The position numbers and the translations under genes were made by a program. Positions 35,105-47,400 of a stretch of 64,000 bases of DNA are shown piece after piece (position 1 is the first letter of the stretch; each line of letters opens with the position of its first letter). Under the pieces are notes generated by a model. It did no database searches and was not told where the DNA came from. It saw nothing but the letters and a program-made list of their open reading frames with translations. Source of the DNA: Biomphalaria glabrata (lineage: Eukaryota > Mollusca > Gastropoda > Planorbidae); NCBI RefSeq assembly GCF_947242115.1, contig NC_074716.1, positions 2,080,001 to 2,144,000 of the forward strand. Reading direction: 5' to 3'.

Positions 35105-35210
35105 AGATCTATGTTCAATAATGGTAAGATGATTTTATTGGTCCAAACTAAAGGAAATTCTGTTTGATTACTATTGTCCATCTAAGCATTAGTACCATAA
35201 TACTATGACA
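35105..35210 (-). mobile_element. Inverted 3' end of the (ttatc)-tailed retroelement
   Basis: gataagatgattttattggt, then ccaaactaaaggaaattctg, is the reverse complement of the end at 25840-25945. Confidence 0.6.
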
Positions 35211-35277
35211 ATAACAATATATATTTATTATTTATACACAGGTAAATGCAAACGTGAAGAACATTCACACACAAAAT

Positions 35278-35304
35278 ATGATGATCAAGATGACATTCTA
35301 CTAG
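35278..35304 (+). promoter_or_regulatory. Possible upstream ORF in the POT1 leader
   Basis: A frame of eight codons and a stop (MMIKMTFY) lies 55 bp before the POT1 start. It matters only if the leader includes this part. A plausible 3' splice site (tttatacacag) ends at 35241, so a leader exon from 35242 is likely. Confidence 0.3.
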
Positions 35305-35359
35305 TCTGGTTTAATCTGCCCCTACCTTGGATTGATTGATCAGAAGAACAACATAAACA

Positions 35360-35473
35360 ATGCCTCTTGTTGAGAAAATTGGGGAAGACAAAGATGTTAT
35401 TCCTGACCACTTGACATCACTGACTATCAAAGAACTGAAACCTTCCACAAAGCTTTTAGATAGATATTTAAAG
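35360..35473 (+). CDS. POT1: POT1 exon 1 (start codon)
   Basis: Encodes MPLVEKIGEDKDVIPDHLTS and on to LLDRYLK, 38 codons ending in phase 0. The start aacaATG is the first in this frame. The exon end and donor are duplicated 46 bp downstream (second donor at 35520); using it would bring a TAA into frame. Confidence 0.7.
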
Positions 35474-38400
35474 GTTAGTGGCAATGCACTATGGGCTGAA
35501 TTTAGATAAATATTTAAAGGTTAGTGGCAATGCAATATGGGCTGAATTTCACTTTATTTAGTTTAGCTAAAGATAATGTTTCTATCAAACTAAATAAATG
35601 TATATTGAACTAGAATGGTTGAAGTAGCCTAGAAAGTTTTAAAATCAATATATAGCTTCTCCTTCCTTCATGATCAAAGATGAGCTTTTTTCCTATCCTA
35701 TGAAGTTGAAGATGACTGTTAAGTCCAATCATCGCTTTTAAAAGCCGGCCGCATACATGGCATGGATAGATTTGGTCAGTTGCAGATAGGCCCGCTTCTT
35801 CTCTCAGCTGGTTCAGCTTTCTTTCAGGTTGGCAACTCTCTAAATCAATGACTGTAGTGTTGAACAGTTCTGTTCATTCTGGATTTTTTTTCTTTTTTAA
35901 ACTTTTCGGAAGTTTCTTTGCACAGTTCTGTCCTGTATATATATAAGGCTTGTTTTAGATTAAGCATTTAGGAGTAGTGCAGTATTTTATGTGGCTACAC
36001 CTCTTAGCCTCATATTGTAATGGAGACAAAAAATATCTGCGCGTGGTCAATTCAAGTTTTGTCCTCCAAAGTAGTATAAAAACATAATACGATTAGAACT
36101 ATTTCTTATTCCATATGCTAGAACAAAGTCATACAAATGCATCCCTAGTGCTATTTGAGAGTGGAATGGGTTGCCTGAATCAGCCATCTATTTCAAAGAC
36201 CATTTGCTGCCAGATGTTCTTCTCTATGACAGTTAGGCCAGCTGGCACCTGAGCTGCTCTTTAAAATGTTTCCTGGAGGGGGGGGGGGGTTGCACCTCTG
36301 CTATGCTGTGCTTCTATGTAGTGTGGGACTTTGAGTAGTATATATGTGCATGATGCAGCCTGAATTGTGCCGATGTGCCGAAAAAACAAACAAACCAATA
36401 CTATGTGTGTGTAAGAGATATTAGCATTGTACAATATTCAGATAATTCAATATGTAGGTCTTGTAGAGTATATTTTGGTTGTTACTTTCTCATTTTTTTA
36501 CTTCATACCATTATATGTTTCATGTACTTCAAAATTAGTGAAAAAAATTATTTAGTTAGTAGCTCATCTTATTTTCTTATCCTATAGATTACAGACTTTT
36601 ATCTGCTTATCTTATAGATTAAAGACTCTTTATCTTCTTATCTTATAGATTACATAGATTACAGACGTTACTTCAAGAAAGCAGATAATTATGTCCTACG
36701 CATTTCATGTGTTAATCTTGTCATGCATGTCAATCAGTGACTTAAACTCTGCTAAGTCATTGGTTTTCCTGGCTGATTCAGGCAACCCATTACATTCTCA
36801 AATAGCACTTGTACGATTTTGTCATAGCATATGGAATAACATATAGTTCATCTGTTCTTAGCATGCATTTTATAGAAATATTGAGGACAAAACTTTTCAA
36901 AATTGTATTCACACTGCGACGATAGTTGTAGTTTGAAAATTAATGCAACAAATTGATATGTTGACTGTAAATAAAATGTATATTTTTTAATAACTTCAGG
37001 TTAAAGTCCAACAGAAATGGCAACTTTCTACTAGAGGTCCTGGCTCAATTAAATTAACTCTTGTTGATGGTAAATTTTTAAAAATTGAAATAAATTATTA
37101 TTAAATTTTAAAAAATGCCTTCTTAATTAATCTTGTGTAGTAGTAAAAAGGCCACTGGTTCATTATATATGTTAATATTATTTTGTTAATAATAATAGTG
37201 TCACAATTTCTTGTTCAGGGGATGGCACTGTCATAGATTTTCTCGGAGTGGGGAAAATAGCACACGACTTAGATTCTGTTACCTGTGGGGTAAGTTTTTT
37301 TTTTTTAGTTTAATCTCTTGTTGACATGAAATAAAAAAAAAAATATTTTGAAGAGTTTTTATTTCTATTAAATGTTTCAATGACTTGAACTTGACCTGTC
37401 AAGGATGAGATGAGATCTACAACACTTATCTCCCTTGCACACACAAAAAAAATGTTTGACCTAATGCTTTCAGCGCCACCTTTCAGTGATGACTGACTAG
37501 ACCTCTCTCTTCACACAAACTTCTTTGTTGCAACTTGGATCCATTCCTGAAAGACCCTCCCTTCACCTGTCACTTAGTCTGTTAAACTGTTAGGGGCTTC
37601 ACACAAGATCTGTTGATCGTCTTTCTCCATTTCACTCTGTCTTTTGCCTTGGATAGAATTTCTTGCAATGACAGGCCTGTCCATTTTTCTTGTCTTTTTG
37701 TCTTCCCACCACTTTCTCTGACTACCTCTTCTTCTTTTTCCCGGTACTGTTCACTGTAAGAATGTTTTTGCTAGCCCTAAGGATCTTGTTATACGGCCAT
37801 AGAGCTCAAGTTTTCATTTTGGACATCAGTTAGCAGGTCATCGTGGGATCGGATTGCTGCATTAATCCTGTTCCTAATCTCTTAATTTGTGATTTGGTCT
37901 TTGAAACTGATACCTAGTATCTTTCTTTAGCATCTCAGTTCCATTGCTAGGATCCTCCTCTCTAGATTTACAGTCAGCATCCAAGATTCACAAACATATA
38001 AGAATGTGGCCTTGACCAGGGGGTGAATCAGTCTGATGTTAGTGTTGAGGGCTATGCCTTTGTCTTTCCAGATTAATTTGAGTTTTGCAAGTGCTGCAGT
38101 GGGCTGTGCAATTCGGGACAGTAGTTCAGATTTGGTCCTTAACCAGGTTTAATACATTTCTACCTAGATCCTTCATAGTGGTTCACAGACTTGTTTCTAC
38201 TTCTTGATTCATTTTATGGTCTGCTTAAGAGTCTTCTGTGCTTCTATTGATTGAGATTGTTAAAAAAATAAGTACTTTTAGATATATTTAGATAATTCAG
38301 TATAGTTGGCAGCATGTCTTTGTATGTTTTAAGTTGAAACAAATTTTTAAAAACTTTCTTCCCAAAGGAAACTTTAATTTTAATAAGATTTGTGTGTCAA

Positions 38401-41400
38401 AGGGCAACATCGGATTACAAAAAGCCATATTTGATCATTGCTGATGACACGAAACTTGAAAAGTCCCTGGTTTGGGTAAGTTTTTATAATTCTAAAATTG
38501 TATTTTATTATTGACAGACCTGTTTTTTATTTTGAAAACTTTTTTTTTTCAAATAGTTAATTTCAATAATTAATGGAAACCATAGACAGAAAAAAATGCC
38601 TTTAAAAATAAACCCATTTTAATTAATTTATCTTGTACTCAGACTGGAGTGAATTTTTTAAATTTAATTTTTAATATTTAATTAATTTTTTTTGGAAGCT
38701 AAGAAATTCTGTGGTTTATTATTGTTTGTTTGGTGAATTTGATAAAGTTGACTAACGAGACTGTTTATTAGATTTTTATCATTTTCTCTACCTTCATAGA
38801 TTCTAAAGATTAAGGATGAGTGCTGTATTTCACATAACCACACAAATCCAGTTGTGACATTAATATTTTCCCACATTGAATGCATACAAAGTATTGTTCG
38901 CCGGAGGTCTATCTAAATTATTCTTTCTTGTTATTATTGTAGAGTTTTATAAGAGTTGACCCGAGCTGTTTGAGTTTTTGTAGAGGTCTATATGAGCTGA
39001 TTTTAGTTTTTTGATAGAGGACAACAAAGATTTTTTTTTATGGTTTGAAGGATTGATGTTATGTAAAATTGTGGTATAAATATTGCAAAAGTTTTTGTTA
39101 CTGCATGAAAGTAATTCGGTTTGATGTGAACAACATTTCATTACAGATCTTACTAGACAAATGTGAATCAAGTTATGCGTACACGTTTCAACCATATTAA
39201 AGTTTGACATATATTTCATCTTATGTTGATGGCTTAAATTTTCACTTCGTGTTCATCACTATAGTTGATTGGATTCCAATAAAATTAGTATTAATGATAA
39301 GTTGGTTGATAAGTATTGATAATGATGGGTTTAAATATAAGTATCTCATAACTGTTTAAAAATTGTAGATTGGTACAACTCAAAGCATTGTCTCATTCCC
39401 TGTAATTATGTAAATGGAACAAAACTATCAACATTTTTTTGTGTGCTTATGATGAGAACTGAAACTTTTCTGTTATGAGTTCATTGGGTCATGAATGAGA
39501 TATCCTAAATAATAGTGAATAGTGAAAAATCATTATAAATTGGATCTCAATTATAGTTCTTTACTTTCCCTTACTGGAATGGGAGCATCTGTCTAAAAAA
39601 AAAAAAAAGAGATCTATCAATGCCATGAAGGGATGTTTGCTTAGGCTTAAAATAGCTTTTAGCATCCATTGCATTTTGTCGTTTTTTGTTTTTTTTTGTT
39701 GGTTTCATGAATCCCATTTGATTTGATTAAAGTTGTGCCTAATTTGATCACTTTTTTTTTTTTTTTTACATATTTTTTTTTTTTTTTCTACAGATTTGTA
39801 AGAGTGGTCCAGCTGTTGTATATAAACAAGGAGATAAACCAGCAGACAGCAAAGTGGCTTTTAAGAATCACTTAGAGGAACCATCTAGTGGTCCGAGGGC
39901 AAAAGTGGTTCAAACAAACGGTTCAGTAGCTGGAAAAAAAGAAGTGGATAAACGAACTAGCCGAGCAACTAGAAACAAAGAAGTGGTTCAAAACAATGGC
40001 TCACCAGCTAGAAACAAAGAAGTGGTTCAAACAAATGGCTCACCAGCTAGAAACAAAGAAGTGGTTCAAACAAATGGCTCACCAGCTAGAAACAAAGAAG
40101 TGGTTCAAACAAATGGCTCACCAGCTAGAAACAAAGAAGTGGTTCAAACAAATGGCTCAGCATCTAGAAAAAAAGAAGTGGATATACAAACTAGCTCAGC
40201 AGCTACAAACAAAGAAGTGGTTCAAACAAATGGCTCACCAGCTACAAACAAAGAAGTGGTTGAAACAAGTGGCTCAGCAGCTACAAACAAAGAAGTGGTT
40301 GAAACAAGTGGCTCAGCAGCTACAAACAAAGAAGTGGTTGAAACAAGTGGCTCAGCAGCTACAAACAAAGAAGTGGTTGAAACAAGTGGCTCAGTAGTTG
40401 GAAACAAAGAAGTGGATAAACCAACTAGCCCAGCATCTAGAAACAAACAGGTGGATAGAATTGAGTATTTGTAGTTCATAGCTTTCAATGCTGACTTTAG
40501 GCGAATAATATCTAATATTAGTAACACTAGGACAGAAGCACTTTAATGTTGACCTCTTTCCTCAGCTTCCAAAGAAGTCTCCGCAGTACACGTACAAACT
40601 TCTGTCTGACCTGGAAGTCAACACTGTTGTTGATGTCTATGGAGTCGTCAAATTCTCCAGACCTGCCATGAAAACAAGAGGCCAAGGTAGGTAGAGCTCT
40701 TAAATCTTTTACATTGTTCTCCTGGATGCTGTATCATTAACACTTCAGTACTAATGGGAAGCTATGTGCTGAAACAATGAATGATGCAGACAAATTGAAA
40801 GGCAGGTATCACAATTTTAATGAGAGAAAAATGTGAATTAAATAAAGTATAAAAAAAAAAAATGGGAAGTCCTGGCCAGGGCAAACCATGGACACAGAGA
40901 CCGCTACATAGCACATAGTCAGTAGTGATAATTGTTTTGCTATAATTGATTTACCATCTTTTGTGTGAAGCTTGGGTGGGGGTAGGGAATTTAGAAATCC
41001 CCCCAGGCCCCCATGGGGGGGGGGGGGGCTAATTTAAAAAAAAAAAATTATTTTTTTTTTACATTAAATGTTACGCGAAATGCAGGGGACCCAAAGAGGT
41101 CAAGCCACCTGGGCCCCCAAATGATGGCAAATTCCTAGCTGCGCCCCTGTTTCTAATCTTTGTTTGTTTTTTTTTATTTCTAGTTGCTAGTACCCCCCCC
41201 CCCCCCTCCCCATCTATCTTGCTTCAGTTTATTCTTTTCTTTACTCTGGTGTGTCAAGGACAAGTATCATTTCTAAGTTCTGTTTCCCTTTGAAAAGTTG
41301 ATCTCTCTCTCTTTCAGACTATCTCTGTGTCGTTGGATTAGTTGATCCCTCGTTGACAGACCCAGAGAGTAAGCTCCCTTGTAACCTGTTCTGTCGAGAT

Positions 41401-44400
41401 GCTGACAAGTTGCCTGCTCCTGAAACTGGAGATGTTATCAGATTCCACAGGCTCAGGGTGAGATAATTAGATACAAGCAAGGTGGTGTCGTGAAATAATA
41501 AAAATTAACTCATTGTCAACGGAATTACTTTTCACGTTCTGACCTAGTTATTTACTTAGCTCATTTGAAGCGTTGGGCCACAGTATGAGGGAACTAGTTA
41601 TTATCTGATATCATTTTAAGGAAACGCATGCCCTTTTTATATAAAAGAAACCATTTTTTTGCTGTTGCAACATTGTCGCTAAGTCAAAACTCTCCCTTTC
41701 TATGAAACAAATAAGTAGTTCCTAATCGTGCCGTAACAACTATAAAATAATAAAAACATGACGAGGATTTTAGGACGAATAGCGAAATGTAAACAGACTA
41801 CTTTAGACGGCTTTAGAGAGAGGCATTTATATGAACGTAGAGATTTAGCTTGACGACATGCGACAGTTCCCTTCGTTATTATTAAACTTCCAATATTCGC
41901 TACCAGCGTCGGCTTGCTTATATTGCTGGCCTTTTGCCTGTGTTATTTGATTTCGTTATTTGAGTGTTACGTCCGTTTCACTTACCTGCATAATACACAA
42001 CGGAGAAACGTCTAACAGAATAGAGCTTATTTTCTTATCTCATTATCCTAAAAAAAAAAGTATTTTAAAAAATTGCCTCTAACCATTTAATACTCATTAA
42101 AAAAAAGAAACAGATCTTGATGTATAACAAAGACAAAGTATTCATCATTAAGTTTAAAGCAGTTTAAGCATTTAGGAAAGACAGAAAATGAAGACAGAAA
42201 AATGAAACCAAAAAGTTTTCCAATGGAAAAGAAATGATCAAAGTGTCTACGAGAATATCATTTTGGAGATACTAGGTTATTTAATGATTACTTATATACT
42301 ATTTATAGGCTGGATACTATGAACAATTTATTATGTATTAAAAATTTAAGTAATGTACCACTTTCAGACCTTGTGTTTTATAGGGCGGATCATCTGTTTT
42401 GGGGGCTGATAGCTAATAAGGTAGTCATGTGGCCAGCACCATGACCAACCTCCTTTATTTAAAAAAAATAATTTTGTCTTGCTTTGTATAGCACATTGTA
42501 CATGCTTATAACATTTGCAAATAATGTCAGGCACCCATTAGAGTTGGGAGAATTCAGAGGCACCCTAAAAAGTCCAAATTAAAAAATCACACAATCTTCA
42601 CCAAGATTCAAGCCAAGCGTGTTTTGGCTTTGCCACCTTGTCTCCATCATATTGTATTACAGAATAGAAATGCTTTAAATTATAGACGTTATATAAATGT
42701 TTAGGTGAGTATAAAAATGCATAATTTGAAGAAATTAAAACTGCTGTTGCCTGAGGGTCATTTCAATTCCTTATTTCCTTATTTGTGCTTTCCTTGACCA
42801 TAGATTTTCTAATGACCTTTAAGATATGTGCTGTACTTTTAATAAGTATTCTCCACTTTTTTTTTTATTTGGTGCCTGCCTCTATTCATGTGGAAATAAA
42901 CAAGGCCTGGTCTGGTCTGTGAAGTATTTTGGGAGGGGGTAACTATACTGTTCTCATTTAAATTAAAAAAAAAAATGGTATGCCACCATAATTGATAAAA
43001 GCCAACCCTGCACAGCAGTCATACATAATTGTTACAGCTATACATTCCATCAAGATATATATATATATATATGTATGTATAATAGGGGCTACTTCATACA
43101 ACCATTCTCTTATGATATAAATTATGTGATACCTAATGTTTCATAGATTCAAACCTTCAATGGACGTCTCCAAGGCTCCAACGCACCTGGTTTTCAGTGG
43201 CTGTTGTTCCAAGGGTCATGTGACAGGAGAACATCTTCAAGCCCTAATTACACTTTTGAAGAACATGATCAGCAGAAAGTGAGTTTGAAATCTTTGTTTC
43301 CCCTTTGGACTGGGTTAAAAAATAAGACTAGACTGGTGCAAGTCTCTAGCTAACTGGTAGCTAAGCTATCTTCCCATTTTCTTTCTCTTTAAGAGAGGTG
43401 CTTGGGACCAGTGCTAGACTAAGCTTGTGCAGGTGCAGCTTTAGAGGGAATGATTGTGATGCTATTTCATCAGAATATGTAGTGGGGTATGCAGGAAAGG
43501 AAAACTCTGAATCAGATGTCTTAAGGATTAAGTTAAAGCTTTTCATGTAAAGAATTAAAATTAGGGCTGGAAGGAGGGTGCCAAGATCAAATTGATTGAA
43601 ATTATTTGGGAATGGAATGAACCTCAAATTCCTTAAACCAAGTGAACATTTTGTTCAGTGTCATGACTTGAATGTTTTTTCAGGTGTCGCAACTGATGGA
43701 CTGGTGGAATGAACTAAATAAACTGACCCTGACACCTCTAGCGGACATGCAGCCAAAGCTGTATTATAACCTTGTGTGTCAGGTGAGACCTATTCTTGGT
43801 TTATTTCTAACTCCTACATTCTAGTAGGAAGTAATATTCCTTACCATAAGAAGAACTGGTATTTATAAGATGAAAGAAAAACTTAATGCAAAATTATGTT
43901 TAAGGGCCATCTCCAACAAGCTATTGTCAAATGTTTCACATGTTTTGGATGTTCCTTGAGAGTTAAAGATAATCTACTTCCCCTGGGATGGCAGCAGGCA
44001 GGGTGTGAACCTGGGACCATTTAGACGACTGATTGACAGTCCAGCATGCATACTGAATGACCAGGCAGCCATTCCAATATCATATTCTTTTAGATTCCAT
44101 CAAACTGTGTAATATCTTAAGGTCTTTAAGATTCCATCAAACTGTGTAACATCTTAAGGTCTTTAAGATTCTTCAAACTGTGTAACATCTTAAGGTCTTT
44201 AAGATTCCATCAAACTGTGTAACATCTTAAGGTCTTTAAGATTCCATCAAACTGTGTAACATCTTAAGGTCTTTAAGATTCCATCAAACTGTGTAACATC
44301 TTAAGGTCTTTAAGATTCCATCAAACTGTGTAACATCTTAAGGTCTTTAAAATTCCATCAAACTGTGTAACATCTTAAGGTCTTTAAGATTCCATCAAAC

Positions 44401-47400
44401 TGTGTAACATCTTAAGGTCTTTAAGATTCCATCAAACTGTGTAACATTTTAAGGTCTTTAAGATTCCATCAAACTATGTAACATCTTAAGGTCTTTAAGA
44501 TTCCATCAAACTGTGTAACATCTTATAGTCTTTAAGATTCCATCAAACTCTTAGTCTTAACATCTTTTAGCCATTTCTTTTTTGTATGGAATAAAAGTAC
44601 CTGGCATTAGAAAATGAACTATAAAGATATAAATAGTGTGTCTTAATTACCTGCTAAAAATGTTTCTAAAATTTGTTTTTTTTTTTTTTAAATTAATATG
44701 ATGTTTTCTCTATGTATCAGGTGATCAGAGTTTGTGAGTTGGAGTCTAACTGTGTGCTGCTTCGTGTCTGGGATGGAACACATTTTAATTGGTACTTAAC
44801 CTTCTCTCTACTTAACATGATTTGGACTTATCACCTACATTTATTCAGTCTTCTTTGTAATCCTTTGTACTCCCAGGGGAGCATAGGGCCGCAACCACAC
44901 CTCTCCCCCGAACTCAGTTCTGAGCAGCTTTCTTCGTCTGCTCGCATGTCATTCCAGTACCCTCAGCTTCACTGATGACTGACCTCTTCCAGGTTTGCTT
45001 GGGTCTGCCCACTTTCCTCTTTCCTTGTGGGTTCCAGTCAAGTGCCTGCCTTGCAACATTGGTAGCTGGTTTTCACAGGGTGCGTCCTATCCAGCTCCAT
45101 TTTCATTTTGTGATGTCTTGGGCTATGGGCTTTTTGCCTAGTTCTCTCCCACAAATCTATAGTAGTTAACCTACCCCCACAAAAACACACAATCAGTACG
45201 TATTGAATCTAATATGATGACTTGTACAAATGTTCCTATCCAATATAATCAATAAATCAAGTAGTTAAGTCAGGAACTCACTTTGTACAACACTAAGATA
45301 TGTGGCAAAGAAAAAACAACTCATTATGTCTAGTTCTCCGGATTGTAGAATGTGACATTTACTTCTGCCAATGTTTCTCCTCCTGACGCAGGCCTGTGAA
45401 AACAACCAAAGAAGAAGAACTGAATGGCTCACTTAAAGAGGACGCTCGTCTTGTCAAAGCTTCTGAAGGATTAGCGTGCGACATTTATGTGTTTGACTGT
45501 CATTGTCAAAGTGCAGCCGTTGTTGAGGTAAATCTCCCTGAGTTCAATCTGACATGTCATTATACTGTATAATCTCTCTTTCATCCATCCCAGTGGCACT
45601 ACAGCCCATGGAAGTCCCTGGCCTGCTTTAGTACATATCTCCATTCTGATCTATCCTGGGCTTTATGACGCTTTCCTAGCTTACTAAAACTTTGTTTAAA
45701 TTCTAAATTGAAATTGAATTATCTGAACTCTTAAGATGGAACCTCTTCAGATTTTAAAAAAAAAGAAATGTCTCCAATTTGGTAATCTTAATGTAAAGTT
45801 CCACTTTCAGACCTTGCTATCCATTTCTTTGGCCAAAGGTTAACTAGCAGGGTGTCATGTGGCCAGCACAATGACCAACCACCTTCACTTTACCAACTGA
45901 ATCAGGTACTCGTTAGAGTTGGGTGGACTCAGGTGCACCCTAAAAAATCCCAAAATTCTAAATCCCATTCTCCGAGATTCAAAACTAGGATTCCAGGTTC
46001 AGAAGTCAAGCACTTAATCACTCAGAAAAGTAGTTTTAATTCTTTAATTACAATAGCCAGTGTTTGCCTACAACTTGACACATTGTTTAAGTGGCTTTTT
46101 TCTGTTCTATATTTACTCATACATAAAGTTATTGTAAATTTTTAAATTTATTTTTGTTGTTCTTTTTTAACTTAAAGTAATTAACTTAGATAATGTGATT
46201 TTTGTGTTAATACTTGGTCAAGCTGTAAGTAAATTGTGTGTTTATTGAATGATTTTCAGCCTGGTGATTTTGTCCAGTTTGTTAACCTACATGCTGCTGT
46301 GTACACAGAACCAGTTGAATTAACTCTTCATGGAAATGTTTCCTTTGGTCGTAAAGTCGCAGTGCTGCCCCCAGATAACTGTGACGTTGTGAAACTAAAA
46401 GCTGTTCTTGATCCCTTGGTCGAGCAGAGTGACAGGCCTGTACAAGAAGAAAACGACCCAAATGGAAGGTCCGGAAGAAAAAGGCATCACTCACTCTCCA
46501 CGCTAAAAGAGGAGATCTCTTCACCCAATAAGAAACAGGCCCGTGACACAAACAGCAATGCCTGCGAGAGTTCTCAGACTTTGTCCAAGTCTCTGCCTGG
46601 AACCTCTCCACATTCTTTAACCGAGCCTCGAAATTCTTCCACTGCCTTTGAGAAACAATGTACCATAAAACAAACAACTTCACGCGCAACTACTTCTGAA
46701 GAAAGAACTTTGATTTCTTCAGATTCAAATGCCGCCAAGACGAAGACCAATCCAACTAGTCATGTGAGTAAAGAGCATGTCATTGAGGTTTGTTGTGAAG
46801 AGATTTTCAAAAACATGCCTGCTAAACAAAGGAAGTGTTTACCTCCCTTCACTGCATCTCAGTTGTCTCCTTCAACTGCGTCTCATCGTGATTTAAGTCA
46901 AACAGTGGTTCATCCCAACAACATAGGTCAGTGCTGTCCTAAGCACCAAGAAAAAGATCTAATTAAACTCTCTGCCTCTCCTGTAATGCATCACGAAATA
47001 ATTCATTCACTAAATCCTGTTGGGAGTGAAAGCGGTACTATTTGTAAAACTTCAAACACCAGGGAAGGATTAACTTTCAGTGACAATTCTGTCAGTGACA
47101 GCTTGGACTCACCTTCAAGCTATCATACTGCTCCGAGCCCAGGCGGCTGTGGCATGGAAACAGGCAGCTGTGACATGGAACCAGGCAGCTGTGACATGGA
47201 AGCTAGTTCTGATCAAAACTTGCCCAGCCATGACCAGACATCATCCAGACATGACCAAACATCGTCCAGACATGACCAGACATCACCCAACTATAAAATA
47301 GTTAAAAAAAAACCTTTGGTTTTAAAAAAGAAGGGGCAAAATCAAGAGGAAAAAAAACCTTCCAGCCTGTTCCCGCGGTGTTTAGAAGGTGAAGGTCACA

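Larger units (their letters stand above)
34311..35241. other. AT-rich stretch upstream of POT1
   Basis: It holds tctaga-rich text, a family B LINE tail at 34853-34905, a 22-bp tandem repeat at 34931-35010, a (tc)n run at 35045 and an inverted (ttatc)-tail repeat at 35105-35210. The POT1 promoter was not located. Confidence 0.45.

Noticed and set aside
40222-40527. 101-codon frame on the - strand with SLFVAAEPLVSTT repeats
   Set aside because: It is the reverse reading of the coding repeat in POT1 exon 5; the + strand reading is spliced in phase on both sides.
46282-46689. 135-codon frame on the - strand
   Set aside because: It is antisense to POT1 exon 12, which has strong protein similarity on the + strand.
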